From: Amaranthus tricolor
Taxonomy: Eukaryota; Streptophyta; Magnoliopsida; Caryophyllales; Amaranthaceae
DNA: 64,000 bases
Assembly (NCBI RefSeq): GCF_026212465.1
Contig: NC_080063.1
Span: 312,501-376,500, forward strand
Reading direction: 5' to 3'
Of the stretch, positions 32,039-47,400 are shown piece after piece. Each line of letters starts with the position of its first letter. Position 1 is the first letter of the stretch. Under the pieces are notes generated by a model. It was not told where the DNA came from, did no database searches, and saw only the letters and a program-made list of their open reading frames with translations. Made by a program: the position numbers and the translations under genes.

Positions 32039-34278
32039 TCAATGATCAATGAAGAATGAACAAGGATCAATGCTCAATATCGAATGAACGATGAAGAATG
32101 AACAAGGATCAATGCTCAATGACGAATGAACGATGAAGAATGAACAAGGATCAATGATCAATGAAGAATGAACGATGAAGAATGAACAAGGATCAATGAT
32201 CAATGAAGAATGAACGATGAAGAATGAACAAGGATCAATGGTCAATGACGAATGAACGATGAAGAATGAACAAGGATCAATGATCAATGAAGAATGAACG
32301 ATGAAGAATGAACAAGGATCAATGCTCAATATCGAATGAACGATGAAGAATGGACAAGGATCAATGATCAATGAAGAATGAACGATGAAGAATGAAAAAG
32401 GATCAATGATCAATGAAGAATGAACAAGGAACAATGATCAATGAACAATGAACGATGAAGAATAAACAAGGATCAATGATCAATGAAGAATGAACGATGA
32501 AGAATGAACAAGGATCAATGCTCAATATCGAATGAACGATGAAGAATGAACAAGGATCAATGATCAATGAAGAATGAACGATGAAGAATGAACAAGGATC
32601 AATGATCAATGAAGAATGAACGATGAAGAATGAACAAGGATCAATGCTCAATGAAGAATGAACGATGAAGAATGAAAAAGGATCAATGATCAATGAAGAA
32701 TGAACGATGAAGAATGAACAAGGATCAATGATCAATGAAGAATGAACGATGAAGAATGAACAAGGATCAATGGTCAATGACGAATGAACGATGAAGAATG
32801 AACAAGGATCAATGATCAATGAAGAATGAACGATGAAGAATGAACAAGGATCAATGATCAATGAAGAATGAACAAGGATCAATGATCATTGACGAATGAA
32901 CGATGAAGAATGAAAAAGGATCAATGATCAATGAAGAATGAACGATGAAGAATGAACAAGGATCAATGATCAATGAAGAATGAACGATGAAGAATGAACA
33001 AGGATCAATGGTCAATGACGAATGAACGATGAAGAATGAACAAGGATCAATGATCAATGAAGAATGAACGATGAAGAATGAACAAGGATCAATGATCAAT
33101 GAAGAATGAACAAGGATCAATGATCATTGACGAATGAACGATGAACAATGAAAAAGGATCAATGATCAATGAAGAATGAACGATGAAGAATGAACAAGGA
33201 TCAATGATCAATGAAGAATGAACGATGAAGAATGAACAAGGATCAATGATCAATGAAGAATGAACGATGAAGAATGAACAAGGATCAATGATCAATGAAG
33301 AATGAACAAGGATCAATGCTCAATGACGAATGAACGATGAAGAATGAACAAGGATCAATGATCAATGAAGAATGAACGATGAAGAATGAACAAGGATCAA
33401 TGATCAATGAAGAATGAACGATGAAGAATGAACAAGGATCAATGGTCAATGACGAATGTACGATGAAGAATGAACAAGGATCAATGATCGATGAAGAATG
33501 AACAAGGATCAATGATCAATGAAGAATGAACGATGAAGAATAAACAAGGATCAATGGTCAATGACGAATGAACGATGAAGAATGAACAAAGATCAATGAT
33601 CAAAGAAGAATGAACGATGAAGAATGAACAAGGATTAATGGTCAATTACGAATGAACGATGAAGAATGAACAAGGATCAATGATCAAAGAAGAATGAACG
33701 ATGAAGAATGAACAAGGATCAATGATCAATGAAGAATGAACAAGGATCAATGCTCAATATCGAATGAACGATGAAGAATGAACAAGGATCAATGCTCAAT
33801 GACGAATGAACGATGAAGAATGAACAAGGATCATTGATCAATGAAGAATGAACGATGAAGAATGAACAAGGATCAATGCTCAATATCGAATGAACGATGA
33901 AGAATGAACAAGGATCATTGATCAATGAAGAATGAACGATGAAGAATGAACAAGGATCAATGCTCAATGAAGAATGAACGATGAAGAATGAACAAGGATC
34001 AATGCTCAATGACGAATGTACGATGAAGAATGAACAAAGATCAATGATCGATGAAGAATGAACAAGGATCAATGATCAATGAAGAATGAACGATGAAGAA
34101 TAAACAAGGATCAATGGCCAATGACGAATGAACGATGAAGAATGAACAAAGATCAATGATCAAAGAAGAATGAACGATGAAGAATGAACAAGGATTAATG
34201 GTCAATTACGAATGAACGATGAAGAATGAACAAGGATCAATGATCAAAGAAGAATGAACGATGAAGAATGAACAAGGA
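29799..34278. repeat. 2,240-bp tandem higher-order duplication
   Basis: 29799-32038 and 32039-34278 match at a 2,240-bp offset (160 x 14; cassettes 1680 + 560). It overlaps the 3,472-bp duplication, so the two events are nested in time: the right end of the second 3,472-bp copy was itself duplicated. One substitution (AACAAAGATC near 34038) distinguishes the later copy. Confidence 0.85.
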
Positions 34279-36207
34279 TCAATGATCAATTAAGAATGAA
34301 CAAGGATCAATGCTCAATATCGAATGAACGATGAAGAATGAACAAGGATCAATGCTCAATGACGAATGAACGATGAAGAATGAACAAGGATCAATGATCA
34401 ATGAAGAATGAACGATGAAGAATGAACAAGGATCAATGATCAATGAAGAATGAACGATGAAGAATGAACAAGGATCAATCGTCAATGATGAATGAACGAT
34501 GAAGAATGAACAAGGATCAATGATCAATGAAGAATGAACGATAAAGAATGAACAAGGATCAATGCTCAATATCGAATGAACGATGAAGAATGGACAAGGA
34601 TCAATGATCAATGAAGAATGAAAAAGGATCAATGATCAATGAAGAATGAACAAGGATCAATGATCAATGAACAATGAATGATGAAGAATAAACAAGGATC
34701 AATGATCAATGAAGAATGAACGATGAAGAATGAACAAAGATCAATGCTCAATATCGAATGAACGATGAAGAATGAACAAGGATCAATGATCAATGAAGAA
34801 GGAACGATGAACAATGAACAAGGATCAATGATCAATGAAGAATGAACGATGAAGAATGAACAAGGATCAATGCTCAATGACGAATGAACGATAAAGAATG
34901 AACAAGGATCAATGATCAATGAAGAATGAACGATGAAGAATGAACAAGGATCAATGATCAATGAAGAATGAACGATGAAGAATGAACAAGGATCAATGAT
35001 CAATTAAGAATGAACGATGAAGAATGAACAAGGATCAATGATCAATGACGAATGAACGATGAAGAATGAAAGAGGAGTAATGGTCAATGACGAATGAACG
35101 ATGAAGAATGAACAAGGATCAATGATCAATGACGAATGAACGATGAAGAATGAAAAAGGATCAATGATCAATGAAGAATGAACGATGAAGAATGAACAAG
35201 GATCAATGATCAATGAAGAATGAACGATGAAGAATGAACAAGGATCAATGCTCAATATCGAATGAACGATGAAGAATGGACAAGGATCAATGATCAATGA
35301 AGAATGAACGATGAAGAATGAAAAAGGATCAATGATCAATGAAGAATGAACAAGGAACAATGATCAATGAACAATGAACGATGAAGAATAAACAAGGATC
35401 AATGATCAATGAAGAATGAACGATGAAGAATGAACAAGGATCAATGCTCAATATCGAATGAACGATGAAGAATGAACAAGGATCAATGATCAATGAAGAA
35501 TGAACGATGAAGAATGAACAAGGATCAATGATCAATGAAGAATGAACGATGAAGAATGAACAAGGATCAATGCTCAATGAAGAATGAACGATGAAGAATG
35601 AAAAAGGATCAATGATCAATGAAGAATGAACGATGAAGAATGAACAAGGATCAATGATCAATGAAGAATGAACGATGAAGAATGAACAAGGATCAATGGT
35701 CAATGACGAATGAACGATGAAGAATGAACAAGGATCAATGATCAATGAAGAATGAACGATGAAGAATGAACAAGGATCAATGATCAATGAAGAATGAACA
35801 AGGATCAATGATCATTGACGAATGAACGATGAAGAATGAAAAAGGATCAATGATCAATGAAGAATGAACGATGAAGAATGAACAAGGATCAATGATCAAT
35901 GAAGAATGAACGATGAAGAATGAACAAGGATCAATGGTCAATGACGAATGAACGATGAAGAATGAACAAGGATCAATGATCAATGAAGAATGAACAAGGA
36001 TCAATGATCATTGACGAATGAACGATGAACAATGAAAAAGGATCAATGATCAATGAAGAATGAACGATGAAGAATGAACAAGGATCAATGCTCAATGACG
36101 AATGAACGATGAAGAATGAACAAGGATCAATGATCAATGAAGAATGAACAAGGATCAATGATCAATGAAGAATGAACGATGAAGAATGAACAAGGATCAA
36201 TGATCAA

Positions 36208-39195
36208 TTAAGAATGAACGATGAAGAATGAACAAGGATCAATGATCAATGACGAATGAACGATGAAGAATGAAAGAGGAGTAATGGTCAATGACGAATG
36301 AACGATGAAGAATGAACAAGGATCAATGATCAATGACGAATGAACGATGAAGAATGAAGAAGGGTTAATGATCAATGAAGAATGAACGATGAAGAATGAA
36401 CAAGGATCAATGATCAATGAAGAATGAACGATGAAGAATGAACAAGGATCAATGGTCAATGACGAATGAACGATGAAGAATGAAGAAGGATCAATGATCA
36501 ATGAAGAATGAACGATGAATAATGAACAAGGATCAATGCCCAATGACGAATGAACGATGAAGAATGAACAAGGATCAATGATCAATGAAGAATGATCTTC
36601 ATGAACAAGGATCAATGATCAATGAAGAATGAACGATGAAGAATGAACAAGGATCAATGGTCAATGACGAATGAACGATGAAGAATGAACAAGGATCAAT
36701 GATCGATAAAGAATGAACAAGGATCAATGATCAATGAAGAATGAACGATGAAGAATGAACAAGGATCAATGGTCAATGACGAATGAACGATGAAGAATGT
36801 ACAAAGATCAATGATCAAAGAAGAATGAACGATGAAGAATGAACAAGGATCAATGATCAATGATGAATGAACGATGAACAATAAACAAGGATCAATGATC
36901 AATGAAGAATGAACAAGGATCAATGATCAATGATGAATGAACGATTAACAATGAACAAGGATCAATGATCAATTAAGAATGAACGATGAAGAATGAACAA
37001 GGATCAATGCTCAATGACGAATAAACGATGAAGAATGAACAAGGATCAATGATCAATGAAGAATAAACGATGAAGAATGAACAAGGATCAATGATCAATG
37101 AAGAATGAACGATGAAGATTGAACAAGGATCAATGGTCAATGACGAATGAACGATGAAGAATGAACAAGGATCAATGATCAATGAAGAATGAACGATGAA
37201 GAATGAACAAGGATCAATGATCAATGAAGAATGAACAAGGATCAATGCTCAATGACGAATGAACGATGAAGAATGAACAAGGATCAATGATCAATGAAGA
37301 ATGAACGATGAAGAATGAACAAGGATCAATGATCAATGAAGAATGAACGATGAAGAATGAACAAGGATCAATGGTCAATGACGAATGTACGATGAAGAAT
37401 GAACAAGGATCAATGATCGATGAAGAATGAACAAGGATCAATGATCAATGAAGAATGAACGATGAAGAATAAACAAGGATCAATGGTCAATGACGAATGA
37501 ACGATGAAGAATGAACAAAGATCAATGATCAAAGAAGAATGAACGATGAAGAATGAACAAGGATTAATGGTCAATTACGAATGAACGATGAAGAATGAAC
37601 AAGGATCAATGCTCAATGACGAATAAACGATGAAGAATGAACAAGGATCAATGATCAATGAAGAATAAACGATGAAGAATGAACAAGGATCAATGATCAA
37701 TGAAGAATGAACGATGAAGAATGAACAAGGATCAATGGTCAATGACGAATGAACGATGAAGAATGAACAAGGATCAATGATCAATGAAGAATGAACGATG
37801 AAGAATGAACAAGGATCAATGATCAATGAAGAATGAACAAGGATCAATGATCATTGACGAATGAACGATGAAGAATGAAAAAGGATCAATGATCAATGAA
37901 GAATGAACGATGAAGAATGAACAAGGATCAATGATCAATGAAGAATGAACGATGAAGAATGAACAAGGATCAATGGTCAATGACGAATGAACGATGAAGA
38001 ATGAACAAGGATCAATGATCAATGAAGAATGAACGATGAAGAATGAACAAGGATCAATGATCAATGAAGAATGAACAAGGATCAATGATCATTGACGAAT
38101 GAACGATGAACAATGAAAAAGGATCAATGATCAATGAAGAATGAACGATGAAGAATGAACAAGGATCAATGCTCAATGACGAATGAACGATGAAGAATGA
38201 ACAAGGATCAATGATCAATGAAGAATGAACGATGAAGAATGAACAAGGATCAATGATCAATGAAGAATGAACGATGAAGAATGAACAAGGATCAATGATC
38301 AATTAAGAATGAACGATGAAGAATGAACAAGGATCAATGATCAATGACGAATGAACGATGAAGAATGAAAGAGGAGTAATGGTCAATGACGAATGAACGA
38401 TGAAGAATGAACAAGGATCAATGATCAATGACGAATGAACGATGAAGAATGAAGAAGGGTTAATGATCAATGAAGAATGAACGATGAAGAATGAACAAGG
38501 ATCAATGATCAATGAAGAATGAACGATGAAGAATGAACAAGGATCAATGGTCAATGACGAATGAACGATGAAGAATGAAGAAGGATCAATGATCAATGAA
38601 GAATGAACGATGAATAATGAACAAGGATCAATGCCCAATGACGAATGAACGATGAAGAATGAACAAGGATCAATGATCAATGAAGAATGATCTTCATGAA
38701 CAAGGATCAATGATCAATGAAGAATGAACGATGAAGAATGAACAAGGATCAATGGTCAATGACGAATGAACGATGAAGAATGAACAAGGATCAATGATCG
38801 ATAAAGAATGAACAAGGATCAATGATCAATGAAGAATGAACGATGAAGAATGAACAAGGATCAATGGTCAATGACGAATGAACGATGAAGAATGTACAAA
38901 GATCAATGATCAAAGAAGAATGAACGATGAAGAATGAACAAGGATCAATGATCAATGATGAATGAACGATGAACAATAAACAAGGATCAATGATCAATGA
39001 AGAATGAACAAGGATCAATGATCAATGATGAATGAACGATTAACAATGAACAAGGATCAATGATCAATTAAGAATGAACGATGAAGAATGAACAAGGATC
39101 AATGCTCAATGACGAATAAACGATGAAGAATGAACAAGGATCAATGATCAATGAAGAATAAACGATGAAGAATGAACAAGGATCAATGCTCAATG
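36208..39195. repeat. 2,095-bp-offset duplication with hairpin block
   Basis: 36208 to about 37100 recurs at 38303 to about 39195, including the variants AAAGAGGAGTAATGG, GAAGAAGGGTTAATG, ATGCCCAATGACG and the hairpin unit. A further copy starts at 40650. 2,095 is 150 x 14 minus 5. The intervening sequence is a mixture of domain II-type and domain III-type units, including a partial 206-bp landmark near 37442. Confidence 0.8.
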
Positions 39196-41429
39196 ACGAA
39201 TGAACGATGAAGAATGAACAAGGATCAATGATCAATGAAGAATGAACGATGAAGAATGAACAAGGATCAATGCTCAATATCGAATGAACGATGAAGAATG
39301 GACAAGGATCAATGATCAATGAAGAATGAACGATGAAGAATGAAAAAGGATCAATGATCAATGAAGAATGAACAAGGAACAATGATCAATGAACAATGAA
39401 CGATGAAGAATAAACAAGGATCAATGATCAATGAAGAATGAACGATGAAGAATGAACAAGGATCAATGCTCAATATCGAATGAACGATGAAGAATGAACA
39501 AGGATCAATGATCAATGAAGAATGAACGATGAAGAATGAACAAGGATCAATGATCAATGAAGAATGAACGATGAAGAATGAACAAGGATCAATGCTCAAT
39601 GACGAATAAACGATGAAGAATGAACAAGGATCAATGCTCAATGACGAATAAACGATGAAGAATGAACAAGGATCAATGATCAATGAAGAATAAACGATGA
39701 AGATTGAACAAGGATCAATGGTCAATGACGAATGAACGATGAAGAATGAACAAGGATCAATGATCAATGAAGAATGAACGATGAAGAATGAACAAGGATC
39801 AATGCTCAATATCGAATGAACGATGAAGAATGGACAAGGATCAATGATCAATGAAGAATGAACGATGAAGAATGAAAAAGGATCAATGATCAATGAAGAA
39901 TGAACAAGGAACAATGATCAATGAACAATGAACGATGAAGAATAAACAAGGATCAATGATCAATGAAGAATGAACGATGAAGAATGAACAAGGATCAATG
40001 CTCAATATCGAATGAACGATGAAGAATGAACAAGGATCAATGATCAATGAAGAATGAACGATGAAGAATGAACAAGGATCAATGATCAATGAAGAATGAA
40101 CGATGAAGAATGAACAAGGATCAATGGTCAATGACGAATGAACGATGAAGAATGAACAAGGATCAATGATCAATGAAGAATGAACGATGAAGAATGAACA
40201 AGGATCAATGATCAATGAAGAATGAACAAGGATCAATGATCATTGACGAATGAACGATGAAGAATGAAAAAGGATCAATGATCAATGAAGAATGAACGAT
40301 GAAGAATGAACAAGGATCAATGATCAATGAAGAATGAACGATGAAGAATGAACAAGGATCAATGGTCAATGACGAATGAACGATGAAGAATGAACAAGGA
40401 TCAATGATCAATGAAGAATGAACAAGGATCAATGATCATTGACGAATGAACGATGAACAATGAAAAAGGATCAATGATCAATGAAGAATGAACGATGAAG
40501 AATGAACAAGGATCAATGCTCAATGACGAATGAACGATGAAGAATGAACAAGGATCAATGATCAATGAAGAATGAACGATGAAGAATGAACAAGGATCAA
40601 TGATCAATGAAGAATGAACGATGAAGAATGAACAAGGATCAATGATCAATTAAGAATGAACGATGAAGAATGAACAAGGATCAATGATCAATGACGAATG
40701 AACGATGAAGAATGAAAGAGGAGTAATGGTCAATGACGAATGAACGATGAAGAATGAACAAGGATCAATGATCAATGACGAATGAACGATGAAGAATGAA
40801 GAAGGGTTAATGATCAATGAAGAATGAACGATGAAGAATGAACAAGGATCAATGATCAATGAAGAATGAACGATGAAGAATGAACAAGGATCAATGGTCA
40901 ATGACGAATGAACGATGAAGAATGAAGAAGGATCAATGATCAATGAAGAATGAACGATGAATAATGAACAAGGATCAATGCCCAATGACGAATGAACGAT
41001 GAAGAATGAACAAGGATCAATGATCAATGAAGAATGATCTTCATGAACAAGGATCAATGATCAATGAAGAATGAACGATGAAGAATGAACAAGGATCAAT
41101 GGTCAATGACGAATGAACGATGAAGAATGAACAAGGATCAATGATCGATAAAGAATGAACAAGGATCAATGATCAATGAAGAATGAACGATGAAGAATGA
41201 ACAAGGATCAATGGTCAATGACGAATGAACGATGAAGAATGTACAAAGATCAATGATCAAAGAAGAATGAACGATGAAGAATGAACAAGGATCAATGATC
41301 AATGATGAATGAACGATGAACAATAAACAAGGATCAATGATCAATGAAGAATGAACAAGGATCAATGATCAATGATGAATGAACGATTAACAATGAACAA
41401 GGATCAATGATCAATTAAGAATGAACGAT

Positions 41430-44400
41430 GAAGAATGAACAAGGATCAATGCTCAATGACGAATAAACGATGAAGAATGAACAAGGATCAATGATCAATG
41501 AAGAATAAACGATGAAGAATGAACAAGGATCAATGATCAATGAAGAATGAACGATGAAGATTGAACAAGGATCAATGGTCAATGACGAATGAACGATGAA
41601 GAATGAACAAGGATCAATGATCAATGAAGAATGAACGATGAAGAATGAACAAGGATCAATGATCAATGAAGAATGAACAAGGATCAATGCTCAATGACGA
41701 ATGAACGATGAAGAATGAACAAGGATCAATGATCAATGAAGAATGAACGATGAAGAATGAACAAGGATCAATGATCAATGAAGAATGAACGATGAAGAAT
41801 GAACAAGGATCAATGGTCAATGACGAATGTACGATGAAGAATGAACAAGGATCAATGATCGATGAAGAATGAACAAGGATCAATGATCAATGAAGAATGA
41901 ACGATGAAGAATAAACAAGGATCAATGGTCAATGACGAATGAACGATGAAGAATGAACAAAGATCAATGATCAAAGAAGAATGAACGATGAAGAATGAAC
42001 AAGGATTAATGGTCAATTACGAATGAACGATGAAGAATGAACAAGGATCAATGATCAAAGAAGAATGAACGATGAAGAATGAACAAGGATCAATGATCAA
42101 TGAAGAATGAACAAGGATCAATGCTCAATATCGAATGAACGATGAAGAATGAACAAGGATCAATGCTCAATGACGAATGAACGATGAAGAATGAACAAGG
42201 ATCAATGATCAATGAAGAATGAACGATGAAGAATGAACAAGGATCAATGATCAATGAAGAATGAACGATGAAGAATGAACAAGGATCAATGGTCAATGAC
42301 GAATGAACGATGAAGAATGAACAAGGATCAATGATCAATGAAGAATGAACGATGAAGAATGAACAAGGATCAATGCTCAATATCGAATGAACGATGAAGA
42401 ATGGACAAGGATCAATGATCAATGAAGAATGAACGATGAAGAATGAAAACGGATCAATGATCAATTAAGAATGAACAAGGAACAATGATCAATGAACAAT
42501 GAACGATGAAGAATAAACAAGGATCAATGATCAATGAAGAATGAACGATGAAGAATGAACAAGGATCAATGCTCAATATCGAATGAACGATGAAGAATGA
42601 ACAAGGATCAATGATCAATGAAGAATGAACGATGAAGAATGAACAAGGATCAATGATCAATGAAGAATGAACGATGAAGAATGAACAAGGATCAATGCTC
42701 AATGAAGAATGAACGATGAAGAATGAAAAAGGATCAATGATCAATGAAGAATGAACGATGAAGAATGAACAAGGATTAATGATCAATGAAGAATGAACGA
42801 TGAAGAATGAACAAGGATCAATGGTCAATGACGAATGAACGATGAAGAATGAACAAGGATCAATGATCAATGAAGAATGAACGATGAAGAATGAACAAGG
42901 ATCAATGATCAATGAAGAATGAACAAGGATCAATGATCATTGACGAATGAACGATAAACAATGAAAAAGGATCAATGATCAATGAAGAATGAACGATGAA
43001 GAATGAACAAGGATCAATGCTCAATGACGAATGAACGATGAAGAATGAACAAGGATCAATGATCAATGAAGAATGAACGATGAAGAATGAACAAGGATCA
43101 ATGATCAATGAAGAATGAACGATGAAGAATGAACAAGGATCAATGATCAATTAAGAATGAACGATGAAGAATGAACAAGGATCAATGATCAATGACGAAT
43201 GAACGATGAAGAATGAAAGAGGAGTAATGGTCAATGACGAATGAACGATGAAGAATGAACAAGGATCAATGATCAATGACGAATGAACGATGAAGAATGA
43301 AGAAGGGTCAATGATCAATGAAGAATGAACGATGAAGAATGAACAAGGATCAATGATCAATGAAGAATGAACGATGAAGAATGAACAAGGATCAATGGTC
43401 AATGACGAATGAACGATGAAGAATGAACAAGGATCAATGATCAATGAAGAATGAACGATGAATAATGAACAAGGATCAATGCCCAATGACGAATGAACGA
43501 TGAAGAATGAACAAGGATCAATGATCAATGAAGAATGATCTTCATGAACAAGGATCAATGATCAATGAAGAATGAACGATGAAGAATGAACAAGGATCAA
43601 TGGTCAATGACGAATGAACGATGAAGAATGAACAAGGATCAATGATCGATAAAGAATGAACAAGGATCAATGATCAATGAAGAATGAACGATGAAGAATG
43701 AACAAGGATCAATGGTCAATGACGAATGAACGATGAAGAATGTACAAAGATCAATGATCAAAGAAGAATGAACGATGAAGAATGAACAAGGATCAATGAT
43801 CAATGATGAATGAACGATGAACAATGAACAAGGATCAATGATCAATGAAGAATGAACAAGGATCAATGATCAATGATGAATGAACGATTAACAATGAACA
43901 AGGATCAATGATCAATTAAGAATGAACGATGAAGAATGAACAAGGATCAATGCTCAATGACGAATAAACGATGAAGAATGAACAAGGATCAATGATCAAT
44001 GAAGAATAAACGATGAAGAATGAACAAGGATCAATGATCAATGAAGAATGAACGATGAAGATTGAACAAGGATCAATGGTCAATGACGAATGAACGATGA
44101 AGAATGAACAAGGATCAATGATCAATGAAGAATGAACGATGAAGAATGAACAAGGATCAATGATCAATGAAGAATGAACAAGGATCAATGATCAATGACG
44201 AATGAACGATGAACAATGAACAAGGATCAATGATCAATGAAGAATGAACGATGAAGAATGAACAAGGATCAATGGTCAATGACGAATGAACGATGAAGAA
44301 TGAACAAGGATCAATGATCGATAAAGAATGAACAAGGATCAATGATCAATGAAGAATGAACGATGAAGAATGAACAAGGATCAATGGTCAATGACGAATG

Positions 44401-47400
44401 AACGATGAAGAATGTACAAAGATCAATGATCAAAGAAGAATGAACGATGAAGAATGAACAAGGATCAATGATCAATGATGAATGAACGATGAACAATGAA
44501 CAAGGATCAATGATCAATGAAGAATGAACAAGGATCAATGATCAATGATGAATGAACGATTAACAATGAACAAGGATCAATGATCAATTAAGAATGAACG
44601 ATGAAGAATGAACAAGGATCAATGCTCAATGACGAATAAACGATGAAGAATGAACAAGGATCAATGATCAATGAAGAATAAACGATGAAGAATGAACAAG
44701 GATCAATGATCAATGAAGAATGAACGATGAAGATTGAACAAGGATCAATGGTCAATGACGAATGAACGATGAAGAATGAACAAGGATCAATGATCAATGA
44801 AGAATGAACGATGAAGAATGAACAAGGATCAATGATCAATGAAGAATGAACAAGGATCAATGATCAATGACGAATGAACGATGAAGAATGAACAAGGATC
44901 AATGCTCAATGAAGAATGAACGATGAAGAACGAAAAAGGATCAATGATCAATGAAGAATGAACGATGAAGAATGAACAAGGATCAATGATCAATGAAGAA
45001 TGAACGATGAAGAATGAACAAGGATCAATGGTCAATGACGAATGAACGATGAAGAATGAACAAGGATCAATGATCAATGAAGAATGAACGATGAAGAATG
45101 AACAAGGATCAATGATCAATGAAGAATGAACAAGGATCAATGATCATTGACGAATGAACGATAAACAATGAAAAAGGATCAATGATCAATGAAGAATGAA
45201 CGATGAAGAATGAACAAGGATCAATGCTCAATGACGAATAAACGATGAAGAATGAACAAGGATCAATGATCAATGAAGAATAAACGATGAAGAATGAACA
45301 AGGATCAATGATCAATGAAGAATGAACGATGAAGATTGAACAAGGATCAATGGTCAATGACGAATGAACGATGAAGAATGAACAAGGATCAATGATCAAT
45401 GAAGAATGAACGATGAAGAATGAACAAGGATCAATGATCAATGAAGAATGAACAAGGATCAATGCTCAATGACGAATGAACGATGAAGAATGAACAAGGA
45501 TCAATGATCAATGAAGAATGAACGATGAAGAATGAACAAGGATCAATGATCAATGAAGAATGAACGATGAAGAATGAACAAGGATCAATGGTCAATGACG
45601 AATGTACGATGAAGAATGAACAAGGATCAATGATCGATGAAGAATGAACAAGGATCAATGATCAATGAAGAATGAACGATGAAGAATAAACAAGGATCAA
45701 TGGTCAATGACGAATGAACGATGAAGAATGAACAAAGATCAATGATCAAAGAAGAATGAACGATGAAGAATGAACAAGGATTAATGGTCAATTACGAATG
45801 AACGATGAAGAATGAACAAGGATCAATGATCAAAGAAGAATGAACGATGAAGAATGAACAAGGATCAATGATCAATGAAGAATGAACAAGGATCAATGCT
45901 CAATATCGAATGAACGATGAAGAATGAACAAGGATCAATGCTCAATGACGAATGAACGATGAAGAATGAACAAGGATCAATGATCAATGAAGAATGAACG
46001 ATGAAGAATGAACAAGGATCAATGATCAATGAAGAATGAACGATGAAGAATGAACAAGGATCAATGGTCAATGACGAATGAACGATGAAGAATGAACAAG
46101 GATCAATGATCAATGAAGAATGAACGATGAAGAATGAACAAGGATCAATGCTCAATATCGAATGAACGATGAAGAATGGACAAGGATCAATGATCAATGA
46201 AGAATGAACGATGAAGAATGAAAACGGATCAATGATCAATTAAGAATGAACAAGGAACAATGATCAATGAACAATGAACGATGAAGAATAAACAAGGATC
46301 AATGATCAATGAAGAATGAACGATGAAGAATGAACAAGGATCAATGCTCAATATCGAATGAACGATGAAGAATGAACAAGGATCAATGATCAATGAAGAA
46401 TGAACGATGAAGAATGAACAAGGATCAATGATCAATGAAGAATGAACGATGAAGAATGAACAAGGATCAATGCTCAATGAAGAATGAACGATGAAGAATG
46501 AAAAAGGATCAATGATCAATGAAGAATGAACGATGAAGAATGAACAAGGATTAATGATCAATGAAGAATGAACGATGAAGAATGAACAAGGATCAATGGT
46601 CAATGACGAATGAACGATGAAGAATGAACAAGGATCAATGATCAATGAAGAATGAACGATGAAGAATGAACAAGGATCAATGATCAATGAAGTATGAACA
46701 AGGATCAATGATCATTGACGAATGAACGATAAACAATGAAAAAGGATCAATGATCAATGAAGAATGAACGATGAAGAATGAACAAGGATCAATGCTCAAT
46801 GACGAATGAACGATGAAGAATGAACAAGGATCAATGATCAATGAAGAATGAACGATGAAGAATGAACAAGGATCAATGATCAATGAAGAATGAACGATGA
46901 AGAATGAACAAGGATCAATGATCAATTAAGAATGAACGATGAAGAATGAACAAGGATCAATGATCAATGACGAATGAACGATGAAGAATGAAAGAGGAGT
47001 AATGGTCAATGACGAATGAACGATGAAGAATGAACAAGGATCAATGATCAATGACGAATGAACGATGAAGAATGAAGAAGGGTCAATGATCAATGAAGAA
47101 TGAACGATGAAGAATGAACAAGGATCAATGATCAATGAAGAATGAACGATGAAGAATGAACAAGGATCAATGGTCAATGACGAATGAACGATGAAGAATG
47201 AACAAGGATCAATGATCAATGAAGAATGAACGATGAATAATGAACAAGGATCAATGCCCAATGACGAATGAACGATGAAGAATGAACAAGGATCAATGAT
47301 CAATGAAGAATGATCTTCATGAACAAGGATCAATGATCAATGAAGAATGAACGATGAAGAATGAACAAGGATCAATGGTCAATGACGAATGAACGATGAA

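Larger units (their letters stand above)
12681..34278. repeat. Domain II: cassette-like higher-order array with a 206-bp landmark
   Basis: A 206-bp landmark containing, in order, GAATAAACAAGG, GGTCAATG or GGCCAATG, AACAAAGATC, ATCAAAGAAG, AAGGATTAATGG, TCAATTACG and ATCAAAGAAG recurs in this interval. Starts: 12681, 13913, 14473, 15411, 16643, 17273, 17833, 19065, 19499, 20129, 20689, 21921, 22551, 23097, 24329, 24889, 26121, 27801, 28361, 29593, 31273, 31833, 33513 and 34073. Two outliers lie at 41884 and 45659. Successive spacings are mostly 1232, 560, 630 or 1680 bp, with single cases of 434, 546 and 938, all multiples of 14. The GGCC form usually precedes a 1,232-bp cassette. This is modular duplication of a few cassettes rather than one simple higher-order unit. 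Confidence 0.85.
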
